DNA of 64,000 nucleotides from Annona cherimola (Eukaryota > Streptophyta > Magnoliopsida > Magnoliales > Annonaceae). Position 1 is the first letter of the stretch, and each line of letters opens with the position of its first letter. Shown here in pieces: positions 1 through 12,100 of this stretch. The stretch spans positions 10,235,579 through 10,299,578 of the forward strand of contig CM059975.1 in assembly GCA_030490835.1 (NCBI GenBank), written 5' to 3'. The translations under genes were made by a program, and so were the position numbers. The notes under the pieces were generated by a model, which was not told the DNA's origin, did not search any database, and saw only the letters and a list, made by a program, of their open reading frames with translations.

Positions 1-556
1 TCAGCTTATTTCCTCCGGGAATCAGCTTTCCAAGCTCCTGGGTCTTTTCGCTGATCCTCTTCCTCCTCTGCCGTGCTGCTATGCTTTGCACGGAGGAGGA
101 TGCGCCGATGGGCTTCCTGGAAGAGTCGGCTCCGCCGTGAGAACCCATCAACGGAATCTGAAGCTCCTCCGGCGGGAACAAGAACTCCGGAAGCAGTTCC
201 GGCGCAGGATAAGAAGCCCCAAGTGAATAACCAAACCCAAACTCGGAAGAGTAAAGATTGTTATGGCCTCTGAGGCGTTTGGGACAGGGCCCGAACTCGA
301 GATCGTCGCTGAGGAGGAGGGTGGGAGGGAAATGGAGGGAAGGTTGCTCCTGCACAGAAGAGTTGGGGAGAAGATGGTACTCGTTTTCAGCTTGGATGAA
401 ATCGTCCGGATTGAAGAAGGAATCGATGAAAGTGTTGGGAGCGAGGCAGCTGTCGCAAAAACAAATGTCTTTCATCGCATTCGACTGCTGAAAAGCCGTC
501 ATTTCTGTGTTGGAATGTTGAAAAGCAACGTGGCTTGATCCGCAGCTCATGGCCAT
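1..556 (-). CDS. bHLH transcription factor, 5' part only (runs off left edge)
   Basis: The minus strand reads open from an ATG at 556 to the window edge: 185 codons beginning MAMSCGSSHV, with no stop. Residues 1-150 form a low-complexity, acidic/aromatic N-terminal region with several Cys (CFCDSC at 32-37). Residues 156-183 match the basic region and first helix of a plant bHLH domain (SVQSIAARQRRKRI, then EKTQELGKLIPGGNKL). This form is typical of the small plant subgroup around Arabidopsis bHLH52/53, where the domain is C-terminal. The loop, helix 2 and C-terminus lie outside the window. A second ATG two codons downstream is equally possible as a start. The basic region has Gln163 where E-box-binding bHLH proteins usually have Glu, so DNA preference may differ. 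Expected role: nuclear dimeric transcription factor. Family assignment is firm, subgroup moderate. Confidence 0.85.
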   Translation of the reverse strand, partial: MAMSCGSSHVAFQHSNTEMTAFQQSNAMKDICFCDSCLAPNTFIDSFFNPDDFIQAENEYHLLPNSSVQEQPSLHFPPTLLLSDDLEFGPCPKRLRGHNNLYSSEFGFGYSLGASYPAPELLPEFLFPPEELQIPLMGSHGGADSSRKPIGASSSVQSIAARQRRKRISEKTQELGKLIPGGNKL

Positions 557-1000
557 GAGAGGACTGAGACTGAGAAACCAACCAAAGAAGAGTCGGTCGA
601 AAACAGAACAAAATGCAGTCGTTTGCTCCGTTTTCTACCTATAGCATACCACCAGTTGTAGATAGTCAGTTGAAGGAAGAGCCGAAAACGAAGGGAAAAG
701 CTTTGTAGCTGTGACTTGTGTGTAGTAGGGGAAAGAAGAGAAATACCTGTAATACAGCTAGTGAGAGGACTCGAAAGATACTGGTCAAGGCAGGTAGATC
801 ATGTGTTTGTTTGGACTTGGGAATGAAATAAAGCAGAGGAGAGAAGAAAGGAGAGGACGTGCGGCTAACCACCCTCCGAAATACTTGCAGAAACGTGGGG
901 CCGCCTCTCCCCGCGCAAAACAGTTACGTAGGAAAAACCAAGTCGGCAGAAAAACTCATACGCCTCCACATACTCGCAACATATTCTACTAATTATTATT
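557..1000 (-). promoter_or_regulatory. Probable leader and proximal promoter of the bHLH gene
   Basis: Read on the minus strand, this stretch is GC-richer than the DNA beyond it and strongly pyrimidine-rich (TCTC/CTTC runs), as in many plant 5' leaders. It contains a GC cluster near 895-925 with a GGCCCCAC element resembling TCP-factor sites. I see no convincing TATA box and cannot fix a transcription start. The assignment rests on position and base composition only. Confidence 0.35.
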
Positions 1001-1244
1001 GGTATATTTCGATTCAATACAGTCCTTATCAATGTTCTCGTGATATCTATGATGACAGAGCATATATTATCCTATATCATCTTTTCTGAAAACTTCTTAT
1101 TTTATCAATAATATCTTACATATAATGAATATTAATAACCTAAAAACAGATTAAAAATACTATTTAATTGAAATTAAGTGAATGTGATTAGAAATAAATA
1201 TAAGCTTCATTCACCATATTCTTGCTCTACATTTTAACTATATA

Positions 1245-1422
1245 AGCGTATTTAATATATAAATTAGGTTTTATTATTTTTGGATATATTTATATATTTT
1301 TTGAAAATTTTAAACATTTATATGTATATATGTATCTAAAATACCTTTATTTTTAAAAATTTAAAATATATATACATATCTTAAAATGGTAAAACCTAGT
1401 TTATATGTTAAATACACTTAGA
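1245..1422. repeat. Fold-back MITE-like element (family F), copy 1
   Basis: Two AT-rich arms, roughly 1246-1320 and 1355-1422, are imperfect inverted copies of each other: GTATTTAATATATAAA... at one end and ...TTATATGTTAAATACAC at the other, with AGGTTTTA/TAAAACCT inside. The same hairpin recurs near 8880-9100, 27960-28170, 51730-51960 and 62835-62940, so it is a dispersed non-coding element. I did not find a clear target duplication. Outside this element, 1000-1650 shows nothing recognisable. Confidence 0.45.
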
Positions 1423-1699
1423 TAAACAAGTGTGTAAAGAAAAAAGTAAAAGAAAACTATTGTTAATAAATTTTTTTAAGTGAGTTAAGTGGGACATTTG
1501 GTTAACCCCAATGAACAATATTATTCCTCAGTTATATACTTAGAAAAATATGTTTATGAAGAAAAATCAATAAAATATAATTAATTGTAAAAATAAATGA
1601 ATGTTATATTTTAATTTAAAATACATTATGATATATACAATCAGACTCCTTATTTTTTATCTCATAATTGAATAATTGTAGTTTAGTTGGTTAACATAT

Positions 1700-1990
1700 A
1701 AAATATTACTATTTGCTTTTGAAGCATGATGAAAAGTTTGGATTCGCTGGTAAAAATTCTTTCCTATGCGCGTAGAAATGGTTGTCGTGGATGCGCGTGA
1801 AAGAGAGCAGCCTCGAAGCTGAAACGACCGCGGATCGGCGCCTAAGTTGTAGCCGTTTTGCTCTGGCGGCGATAAACTCTTGATACTCGCAACGGAAAAT
1901 TCTTGTGTGGCAGTACGGCCAATCATGAGAAGAAGCGTTAAATCTAGGTTCTAGATATGATTGGAATTTGGACATCCGGTGTAAGTGCAA
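1700..1990. other. GC-richer island, unidentified
   Basis: A patch of about 200 bp with clearly higher GC than its AT-rich surroundings. On the minus strand two frames stay open for 89 and 93 codons across it, but neither translation resembles a family I recognise. It could be a relic exon or a fragment captured by a transposon. I assign no function. Confidence 0.2.
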
Positions 1991-1999
1991 TTCATGTTG

Positions 2000-3560
2000 T
2001 TTTACGGTTTTTTAAAAATAAAATCTTGATTTGACCCTCAACTCAATTATAATTTTGTTTGTAAAATTAATGACATTTTTATGTTAGATTAATTCTATGG
2101 ATAATATGAGAAAAATGAACCTGAAAATCTTCCACATACTCGACTAAATTTTTTTTGAAAAAACATAGTATAAGATTATATTTCTATTATACGTTACTTC
2201 CAATTACGAACACAAGTTTAACCCTTACTTTACATGTGGCCGCGCATTTATAAAAATAACAAAAATAAATGCATATTTTCATCATATTTCTAAATATAAT
2301 AATATACTCATATAAGTATCATGGGCTAATTGGCTAAAGCTTAAATTAAATGCACGTTTATTAACGATGTAGGAATTGTGAGGTGGAAAATGTTGGGATC
2401 ACATATTTCAAGGCTCATCATTAATTAACTAATTATCATACTTTTTCACTTTTATCCTCATATTTTAATTATTTTTTCATTTCAACTTTACCTCTGTCAT
2501 TTCATATCAATCACATAATTTTCCAAATAATCTATTTTTCACTCCCACGCCATTCTAAAATTCTCATAACTTTCAAATTATCAAACATTTTCTAAGACAT
2601 AAAAACAAGTTAACGATGAATGCAATTATCGAAATGCAAAGCTATCACAATATATAGTAAATCAATTTTTTAGATGAGAAGTGAACTCTAGTTATCTCAT
2701 TGGCTTCTATGCTGATGTCCCCGTCGAGGGCACGTCTCCTTCTCCTCCCCTCCCCTTCTCCCTCATTGTAATTAAAAAAAAATCTTGGTATGAGAAAATA
2801 GGAGACAAGATAATTTTAGTTTTAGGAATAAGCACATTGGTAGAACACATGGGCTCGTTGAAAATATGGTGATGTATTTTCCATTATTGTAAATATATGA
2901 AAACTTGTGATTATATTTAGAATTAATTCTTCTAAAATTGATAATATTTAAATTTAAGAAAAAATTAATTATGAATAACTAGTAGTGCGAAAAATACAAA
3001 GATTAGCCGAATAGATATACAGTTTTAAAAGAAATGGAAGAGACTTAGGGATCGGTGGGTAGAATAGCTCTTATTTAATAGAATGGGAAAAAAGATCACG
3101 GATTTGTTATATGTCATCCTTGATAATTTTATTTCTACATTAAGATATGTATTTTTATAGTTTTATTTATTAAAATTTTCATTTTAAGCCAATGCCAATT
3201 TTATGTTACAATGGTTGACTTCTTCTTTCGTGGAATTTTATTCCAAGTAAATACATTCCATCCATAAACCCAACAAATTAATTAGCCAAGGTAGAAAGAG
3301 ATCTATTATATGGTATAAAATTAGGGATGATCTGATTTATCAGACAATTACTTCCCTATCGTCAATTCAAATACAGCCCAAAATGGAAAATCGGGTGGAT
3401 ACAATCCAATTTAAACTTTGATTTATAGAACCCTAATCATGAAAAAATTAAATAGCTTCGATTGGATTTATAGTTCAAACCTAATTTTGCGGTAATTGAA
3501 AATGATACCGTACAAAACAAATGGTAAGTTATGAAGGAAGGAAATGAAGCGGAGATGGTT
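2000..3560. other. AT-rich intergenic DNA, nothing recognised
   Basis: Over 1.5 kb without a supported gene. Short open frames, for example 2681-2872, have no recognisable domain, and composition is AT-rich throughout. Confidence 0.5.
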
Positions 3561-3579
3561 GGGCGAGTACGAAACTTTG

Positions 3580-3900
3580 GGTGACTGTTTCTTCAATAAC
3601 TCCACAACGTATCCAATCGCCTGTTGTAATTTCTTTTAATTAGAACGCTGATGGCCGCTAGCCTATCTTTTCCGGACACTGAGATTTGGACGCGCGCGGA
3701 GCACCTGAAGTAGGATTTCTGCGATCCATCTACCGTAACGCACATAACTGTCGATTTTAAAAGACGTTCGACGCGAGTCTCACTGAATTCTTATTAGCCT
3801 TCTCAACTGGAACTGGAGCCGCTTGCTTGAAACGGACTTCTTAGGCATCTCCTTTCATCGTATGTTGCCACAAGTTCTCAGGTAATGCCGATGATTTCTT
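3580..3900 (+). other. Exon-like GC-richer segment ending in a splice-donor-like site
   Basis: About 300 bp of higher GC, including a GACGCGCGCGGAGC patch near 3690, ends with CTCAGGTAATG at 3876-3886. That matches a plant 5' splice site and is followed by T-rich, intron-like sequence. No coding frame continues, and no downstream exon is visible before the tRNA at 5015. It may be an untranslated first exon or a gene remnant. Confidence is low. Confidence 0.2.
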
Positions 3901-5014
3901 TGATTCCCCAATTCAATTCAGTCCTGACAGTTATTCCATGCACTATATATGCAATAAGTAGTGCAGTTTTGATGTGATGCTAGAAACCAGGCTGAAATTG
4001 AAGTCGTAGGAATTTTGAAGCCTTTGGTAAGAAATCAAGGCTGCGGGTTTCCATAGATATGTCGTAAGGCAACATTTATTGCGGAAATGTGATGTAGCAG
4101 CTTGAGATTAAATCAGACTGTAGGGTGGAATTTTGAAGGCTTTGGTGATTAAGAAGGGTGCTAGGCTACACAAGATGCATGAGTCTTCATTCTACTTTTT
4201 TTTTTTTTTTAATTCATTAATTCGACTGTTTTTAAAAAGCTACGATTTCGGGTAATATAACTTTCTATTTGTTGCATAACGTGTTTTTTCACTTTCTGTA
4301 TGATTAATCAGTGTTTAACATCTCAATTTATCAGTGATAATATTGCCAACAAATTCATTATTGGAAACCAACAATAAAATAATGAAGTAAAGAACAATAT
4401 TTAATACTTTTTATTTTTACTTATTGGAAGATACTATCAATGAAAATTTAAAATTATTCTGAAAAAAAGTAAAGCGCATTTCTACTGCTAAAGAAATTCT
4501 ATCTTCTAGCTGTGTTGCCAACCAAAAAGGTACCTTTTTCAACGCATTTTCTATTAATATAAATTTATCATATATTTTAAAAGAATATTGAGGACTTGCA
4601 TTTTAAAAAGTGATCATCTAGTAGAGTTTTTCATGACGTTGAATCTTTATCATTTTTTAGTGAACAAATATAGTACTTTCAAAATAAAGAGTTAAAATGA
4701 TGTAGGTTGATTCAGATAATTTAGGGGTTGTTTACTATTTCATTAATATGTAGATTATCACGTAAACTTTGTCATGTATTTTTCATAAAATTGCATTTAT
4801 AATTTTACACGTATTTTTATTTGTTATCTTTTTATTTTGATTTTTATTTTACTGATAAATTTCTTAATAAATATGATATCATTTCTGATAGATTAGATTT
4901 TATTTCTTCCGTGACTTATAAATTAAAAGTTATGGATATGGAGAAATCTCGTGCATGCTGCAGACGTCATAGAATCATTCCTATTTTTACCATAGTTTTA
5001 TAAAACAAGACGAG

Positions 5015-5087
5015 GATCGCGTGGCCTAATGGATAAGGCGCTCGCCTCCGGAGCGGGAGATTGTGGGTTCGAGTCCCATCGCGATCG
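5015..5087 (+). tRNA. tRNA-Arg (anticodon CCG)
   Basis: A 73-nt cloverleaf folds by eye. The 7-bp acceptor pairs GATCGCG (5015-5021) with CGCGATC (5080-5086), with discriminator G5087. The D-arm is GGCCTAATGGATAAGGC. The anticodon stem CTCGC/GCGGG (one T-G pair) closes the loop CTCCGGA, giving anticodon CCG for the CGG codon. The T-arm carries GGTTCGAGTCCC. The A box (TGGCCTAATGG) and B box (GGTTCGAGTCC) of the internal RNA polymerase III promoter are intact. No intron and no encoded CCA, as expected in a nuclear genome. T-rich sequence follows downstream. Looks functional. Confidence 0.95.
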
Positions 5088-5109
5088 ACTGCTACGTTGC
5101 ATGCATTTA

Positions 5110-6310
5110 CCCTAATTTCTGTGGTATTTTTCTCACGCATTTCTGAAAATTTTGGCATGTTAGAGTCTCTTTACACTTTTTAACACTTTTTAACACTTTT
5201 TGAAATTTTTGGCATTTAAGCTTTATCCCTAGAACTTTTTCCAATCTCGAAAAATCTGAAATTTTAGCTCTTCCCGTATTTTTTATGCATTTTGTCATTT
5301 TGCGAATATTTTCGCATGTTGGAGTATTCTCGCATTTTTGTTTTCAATTTCTGAATTTTTACATTTTTTATTTTTCCAGATTTTTTCGAAAAACTTGTAT
5401 TTTTAAGAACCTATGATTTTTTAAAAACTTCTCTTCGTTTTTCAATCTAGATTTCTCCACTTTGTAGCAATTTTTCTACCTTTTTGTTTTTTTTTTAATT
5501 CGGAATTTTTTTGAACTTAAGCTTTTTCGGAAGATTCTGCTTCATTTTAGCTTTTTTTCACTTGAGATTTTCCTAGTTTTCTTTTAAAAAAATTTGAATT
5601 TTTATTTTTTTCCGAAATTTCTTCCATTTCCGAAATTCTAATTTTTGGCATTTTCGATTTTTTCATGTTTTCTTTTACAATTTTTGAATTTTTTGGCATT
5701 GAATCTTTCCACTGCTCTTTTCTATTTTTGAAAAATCTGGAATTTTGACCCTTTTCTGATTTTTTTCATGCATTTTGTCATTTTTTGTGAAAATTTTTGC
5801 ATGTTGGAGTTATCCCATATTTTTGTTTTTCATTTCTGAAATCTTCTGCGTTTTAGCTTTTTCGTGCTTTGTTACCATTTTAAATTTTTCAACATTTAGA
5901 TTTTTTTCTAGATTTTTGCAATTTTGAAAAATTGGCATGCTTTAGAATCTAATTTTTTTTTAAAAAAAAAAACTCTTCCGTATCGTTTTTTTAATCTAGA
6001 TTTTTCTATGTCATCCATTATTATTTTTTACATTTTATATTTTTACAGATTTTCTTCTAAAAATTTGAGAACTCCTAGTATTTTATATTCTCCAGCTTTT
6101 CCACTTTCTGAAATTCTAATTTTGACATTTTGGATTTCTCCAAATTTTCTTTCAAATTTTTTCGGCATTTCAGCTCTTCCCAGATCTTTTTCAGTTTTTG
6201 AAAATTTTGGCGTTCTAGCTTTCTCTAGAAATTTATTTTTTTCTGTGCTCATCTTACTGCTTCAGATTTTTTCCATCCTTTGAAAAATTTGGCATTTTCA
6301 ATTTTTTCTT
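5110..6310. repeat. T-rich degenerate long-period repeat (family G), plus-strand orientation
   Basis: About 1.2 kb of strongly T-rich, A-poor sequence built from drifting variants of TTTTTGGCATTT, TTTCCAGATTTTT and GAAATTTT. Inside it a longer conserved phrase recurs: ATGCATTTTGTCATTTT followed by TTCGCATGTTGGAG, at 5285-5322 and again at 5769-5808, a spacing of about 483 bp. The reverse complement of the same phrase occurs four times in 51020-53400, so both regions belong to one repeat family. Open frames here (for example 5924-6283) encode only Phe/Leu/Ile-rich filler. Confidence 0.7.
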
Positions 6311-6680
6311 AAGTCGTTACTTAACGTACTCAATTATGCATGACAACTGGAGGTGAGTTATGTTTATGTACCCTATTTTCTTTCTTCCAACTCCATGAGT
6401 GCGGATGTGAACACTTTTATTTCCTTGCTTGACTATTGCAAGTGTTCCCACGATCACATCATGGACCGTAATTGGCGCATGTATTCGTTTTCTAGATATG
6501 TAGGCAAGTGGGTTAATTATTTGTCTGCTCCATGACTCATGAAATCCCACAGATGAAATGTTTTGTGAGTTGGGTTTTGGAAAGATTCATATTTTATTTT
6601 AAGTGATCCTCGAAAGCCTAAAAATCTTGAATATAGATATATTTTGATAATATCAGTATATATACACACACAATTTTATG

Positions 6681-6949
6681 GAAGCGCTCGTCTGGTCATC
6701 GGCTGCGGAACGGGATTTCCGTTCCCAGCCGATGCGTGGTTCGAATCCCATGTGGAATTCTGAACCCAAATATGGGTAAGGGCATGTGGTCCCCCTTCAT
6801 ACTTTGTTGGGAGCTAGTGGTCTCCCCACTTGATGTGTGGAAGCTTGTTGTCGTCTTCTATTGTATGTTTGTGAGAATTGTCTCAGGGTTTGAATGTAAT
6901 ATGAATTGAGATATGATGTAAAATATCCTCCAATCAATCAAAATTTTTT
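6681..6949 (+). mobile_element. tRNA-derived SINE
   Basis: The 5' head is tRNA-like: GCGCTCGTCTGGTCATCGGC, a hairpin around GGAACGGGATTTCCGTTCC, and a perfect B box GGTTCGAATCC (about 6733-6743). A tRNA-unrelated body of about 200 bp follows and ends in a T run at 6944-6953. TTTTATG directly precedes the head (6674-6680) and recurs after the tail (6950-6956), consistent with a short target duplication. The A box is weak. SINE identity is likely; the exact family is unknown. Confidence 0.65.
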
Positions 6950-6959
6950 TTTTATGAAA

Positions 6960-7877
6960 GTTTGATCACTGAGTTAAATAATTCAAAATTAATGGAGTCT
7001 TAATTATTAATTATAATGGAGAAAACAGGGTTATAGTATTACACCATATATAGATGATGCGCAATCGTCAATTAATCATCCGAAGCATCCATCTACTAGT
7101 TAGGGACGATTGATTTTGGTGATTTGGGAGACGATCCTTTCAAGGGCAACCTTTTTGCTAGATTATCTTAAGCAAGTCCTAATACCTCATCGTCACAACA
7201 GTAAAGACATATAATCCACATAAATTGTCAACATTTGGCCTTGAAACCATGGATGTATTTTATAAAGGATTAAAATATGCTTACACATATTGAATTTAAA
7301 GTAAGATCATGAGATATTGAAAGTAGGAAGAGGGTAGAATTTTATGAGTAATAAAACCTCTTCTCAAGGATCTTTCCCCTTTTAAGAATATCTTACCGGG
7401 TACTGATATAATTCACCCGGATGCTTTAACTTATTTTTTAATTTTTTCGAAATTTTTTTATATAACTATTAATTTAAATGTATTTAACAAGTATATCAAG
7501 TTTTATTATTTTTAAAGATTTTTATATATTTTTTTAATTTTTAAAAATCAATGGTTGAAATGTAAGGATAAAAATGAAAAATATAATTATTAATTGAAAG
7601 AGTTATTGGCTTACAAAACAGTGCCCCCACGGTTCCCATCCCCATATATGCAACTTTCCAAACAACTCCCTTGTAGGTGGTATGCTTCATGCGAAATACG
7701 AAAGAAGAATGGCAGGGGTAGGTGTATGCAACTTTCCAAAGACCCGCGAGTCTAGGGGAGGTCGTACACAACTTTCCAATGAGAGGACCGGACACGCAGT
7801 CCATCTAGGATTTCACATTCAACCAAAGTTTTTAAAGCCTAATTCATCAGAAAGACAAGGACAATGTTTTATTTTCA
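6960..7877. other. Intergenic DNA with short repeated CAACTTTCCAA motif
   Basis: No gene is supported. Around 7650-7780 the phrase CAACTTTCCAA occurs three times within a GC-richer stretch (7650, 7729 and 7768 regions). Fold-back-element-like AT sequence (TGTATTTAACAAGTATATCAAG) lies near 7480-7560. Otherwise nothing recognised. Confidence 0.4.
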
Positions 7878-8168
7878 GCGTGTGTTTGTTTAGGGTAAAA
7901 AAGTATCAACTAAAACTTTTCAATATAAAACTTTTCACTCTCCACAATTACTCTATTTTTTAATTCTTTTTTCACATTTTTTTATACAAACTACCCTACT
8001 TTTCAATCATTTCTACATATCTACCCGTACAACTAATCTATCTATTTTAACTTTATTCTTTTTACTTCTCATCATTACTCATATTATATCACGTCATTTT
8101 CTATTGATTTGACAACTTTTACTCAAAAAACTTTTCATCAAAAGTTTTACCAACAACCAAACACACCG
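7878..8168. mobile_element. Tourist/PIF-Harbinger-like MITE (family T), copy 1
   Basis: A 291-bp non-coding element with inverted ends GCGTGTGTTTG and CAAACACACCG, flanked by 3-bp duplications TCA (7875-7877 and 8169-8171). Internal blocks AAAACTTTTCA, CACTCTCCACAA and CAATCATTTCTACA recur in at least nine other places in this window. Short TIRs plus a 3-bp target duplication point to the PIF/Harbinger superfamily. Confidence 0.8.
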
Positions 8169-8281
8169 TCAGTCGAAGTCCCGATAGTTTGACAGTTAAA
8201 ATGAATTTAATACACCCGATGCACTGAGAAAATGCATTTAATGCACGCGGGTGCACCGAAAGGTGGATTAAATCACGATCC

Positions 8282-9100
8282 GTAATCATTGCACGTGCAT
8301 TCGTCGAAGACTGAGAACAAAAGCGCAGGAGGAAAGTGGACGTAAAAAGTCAGTGTTGGGCTTTTCATTTTTTGTCACGCTTAATTTCTGAACAATTGAC
8401 CGGTTTTCCACGGTTTTATATTTTTCAGAAACTGTAGGTTAATCAAACCAGGGGATCTATCTTTTTTTTAAAAAAAAAAAAGAAAAAAAAAGAAAAAACC
8501 AGGGGATTTATGGTTCATGGTTCAGCCAGTCGGCTGCCGCGTCCAATCAGAGTTTTAAAATATTGGATTCAACTGTTCCATTCTTCCAGCGTCCCCTATA
8601 TCATTTTATCCAAATTTTAAAAACCGTAGCCAAACAGAGCCAAAAGCAGATAGTCAGGGGTTTTAACAACATTTATATCTGTGGCACAAGACTTATCGTT
8701 ATTGTTATTGTGTATTAAAAATATTTAAAGCTGTACTTACAGCAAGTGTGAATCTTTTTATTTTTTTAAATGTAGCCTATGAGCATTTTGATAAATGTCA
8801 CTTATTACGATTTGTTAATGAGACAGGATCCTATTAGCCTGAGCTCTTACTTTGTCCATTCCAAAAGAACTTAAAATATTTTTTTTACTTTCTTATAAAC
8901 TTATTAATTTAAATTATTTAATGTATAAATCAAGTTTTACTAATTTTAAAGATGTTTATATATTTTTTAGATTTTGAATACAGAGTTATTTTAGTAATTA
9001 TTAACTGTTAAATATACCTAAAAGATTCTTATATTTAAAATTCTAAAAACTATATACATATATCTAAAAATAGTAATACTTAATTTATACATTAACATAT
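8282..9100 (+). repeat. Left half of a gene-less TLP-promoter duplicate
   Basis: This segment closely matches 27422-28160, which lies upstream of the third thaumatin-like gene. Shared landmarks are GTGGACGTAAAAAGTCAGTGTT, the A/T homopolymer near 8465-8500, and GTCACTTATTACRATTTGTTAATGAG. It ends with the fold-back element whose far edge carries the LINE. Its continuation resumes at 15582 on the other side of the LINE. No thaumatin coding sequence follows, so this is a promoter-only duplicate. Confidence 0.75.
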
Positions 9101-9131
9101 ATTTTTTTTTTTTGATGAAAACGGTCACCCC

Positions 9132-12100
9132 CTATCCCCTCTCCCCACCACTATGATGGGAGGATGGGATAAGAGAGCCCGAGCAATTCATTGCCAAAAA
9201 ATTATCTGTACACAGTTTTTCCAAAAGAACAGGAGGAGGGTTGTCCCACCATTCCTGAGAAACCAAAAAAGACATAGATACATAATCTGCAAGAAAATGA
9301 GCCACGACATTTCCATGTCTCAACACATGATGAGTAGTAAAGAGCGGGAAGGATGCAAGAAGAAATTTGATTTCCGCAATGATAGCCCCGGCCGGTGATA
9401 AAATCTGGTCCTCCTCCAAAATGTATCTGACTAAAAGAAGGGAATCCGTTTCGAACTGAATATTCGTAAATCTTTGTTGAATAGCCCATTTGAGACCCAA
9501 AATGAAGGCCGTCGCCTCCCTGCACAGGGGTTCCATGATACCCCTCCGCTTCCAGCCCTTAGCGGCAATGAAGCAACCATTGGAGTCGCGAATGATTGCG
9601 GCAAAACCCAAATCGTGATTGTCGTCATGTTGCCTTGCATCAACATTCATCTTGAGGACACCCCGAGGTGGTTTGGTCCATCTAGCCACCAAAGGCCTAT
9701 CAATCCATCCATCAAGAATAAGCAATTTTGCCTTCGAAAATTGTTCAATATAGTCCCTGCACCATTCCACAATATTGCCAAAGCTCGGTTGTACCCCCTC
9801 TTTCCAAAGTTTGTTTCGCATATACCACACCCGCCAACAAATTAGAATGAAGAAGCCCAAATCCCCATGTTGATTTGTCGAGACCAAACGATGAAAAATA
9901 TCCTGAATCGAGTCCCCATGGACCGCGGATGGGACCACCCCCAGAAAGATATGCCTCGTGTGTTGACAGCCAGTGAATACATGAGCAGCATCCTCCAGCA
10001 CCGTTCTGCAAAAAATGCATATAGGATCCACCTCGATGCTCCTACGCAGTAAGTTTTGCTTTGTTGGTAAGGCATCCCGGAAGAGTCTCCACCCAAAAAC
10101 CATAATTTTGCTCGGCAACTTCAACTTCCAAATAGCTTTATAAACTGCCGTGTTCACCGGATTGTCCATTGCCGCCCTCATGACTCGATATGCAGATTTC
10201 ACAGAATAATTACCATTTGGCTCGTGAATCCAAAATAAGCTATCGTCCGTGTCCAAATAGGGTAATGGAACTTGGTTGATGCGTTGCCAGCCCTGCTCCC
10301 CAGCAGCTGCCATGACTCTCTCCATATTCCATGAGTTCGTCGAATCATCAATAAAGTAGTTGACAGGCACGTCGTCCGAGATTGCTAGAGGATGGGGTCC
10401 CGCTTTTGTCAACCGGCCATCAAGCCAAGGGTCCTTGAAGAACCGTACCCTTCTGCCATTTCCAATCCGCCACCTGCAACCATTCTGTATCATCTCCCTT
10501 GCATTCAATATGCTCTTCCATGTAAAGGAGTCCGAAGGCTTAGCTTTGGAGTTCCAAATGTCACCATGCGGAAAATAATTTGCTCTAAGAAACCTGTGGC
10601 ATAGTGAGTTTGTTTGCGAAATAAGGCGCCAGACTTGTTTGCCTAAAAGAGCGAGGTTAAAAGCATGTAACTCCCTGAAACCCAGACCCCCCGAGAGTTT
10701 CGATGTGCACATATCCCTCCACGCAACCCAACAAATTTTCCGCTTATTTTCCTGCTCCCCCCACCAGAATCTGCTAAGCATGCTGTTAATTTCCATACAA
10801 AAAGACTTCGGAAGCAGAAAGATGCTCATCGTATAGGTCGGAATGGCTTGGGCAACCGCTTTGATGAGAACCTCTTTCCCCCCCCAAGAGAGCATTCTAC
10901 CCTTCCAACCTTGGATCTTATTCCATATGCGCTGCTTAAGACCACAGAACATGCGTTTTTTGGCCCGCCCAAGCCATGCGGGGAGCCCCAGATATTGGTC
11001 AAAGTCCTGACCCGAAGATCCAATCAGATGGGTAAGATCGCTTTTCAGGTCACCACTGACATTTGAACTGAAAAACATCGCCGTTTTATCCACATTCACC
11101 ACTTGACCCGAAGCCTCAGAGTATTGTTGGAGAATAGCCAAGAGATTCAGAAGATCCCGCCTCACCGCACGAGTGAAAATTATAGCATCGTCTGCAAATA
11201 GAAGATGAGTGATAGCAGGGCCCCTTGGATTTAACTTGATGCCGCTAATTCTCCCCTCATTTGCCGCTTTGGAGATAAGAGCAGATAGACCCTCCGCACA
11301 TAAAAGGAACAGGTAAGGGGAGAGTGGGTCGCCCTGCCTTAATCCCCTCTGTGGTTTGAGGTATCTGGTTTTGAAGCCATTGACGTTTACCCTATACTGC
11401 ACAGTAGAAACACAGCACATAATCCATCTGGTCCACACCGGTCCAAACTGCATAGCTTCCATAACTCTCTGCAGAAACCCCCATTCAACTCTGTCGTATG
11501 CCTTAGACATGTCGAGTTTGATAGCCATCTCTTGCTTCCTTCCGTTCCTTCGCCTCCTTAAAGAGTGGATAATTTCATATGCGACTAACATATTATCAGA
11601 GATTAGCCGACCAGGAACAAACGCACTTTGATTTTCAGAAATGAGATCGTGGAGGCATAGCTTAATTCTATTAGCCAAAACCTTCGCCAGAATCTTGTAG
11701 GCCACATTACATAAACTTATCGGGCGAAAATGGATCAAAGATTGCACACCCGGCCTTTTCGGGATCAACACAATGGTAGTGGTGTTTAGCTGTTCAATTT
11801 GCTTGAGCTGGCAATCGGAATCAGAATGTTCCATAAAGAACTTACACCACAGGAAAACATCACGGCCCACCGTATGCCAATGCTTTTGAAAGAAACCAGC
11901 AGACATCCCGTCTGGCCCCGGAGCCTTCGTGGGGCTCATAGCCCTAACTGCCTTTGTAACTTCATCAAATTCGAGAGTTCTGGTTAAAGATTGTCTTTGT
12001 TGGTCCGAAATTCTGGTAGAAATGGTGGAGTGGATCCAATCCCAGTGATTTGAGCCCGAAGAAGAGAAGAGGGTGGAGAAGTGTTCCGCAGTCATTTCCA

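Noticed and set aside
73..538. Plus-strand open frames of 66, 77 and 91 codons
   Set aside because: They lie antisense to the bHLH coding region, which has a recognisable domain on the minus strand; no similarity in the plus frames.
5924..6283. 119-codon Phe/Leu/Ser-rich frame resembling a membrane protein
   Set aside because: T-rich repeat translated in one frame; hydrophobicity is a composition effect.
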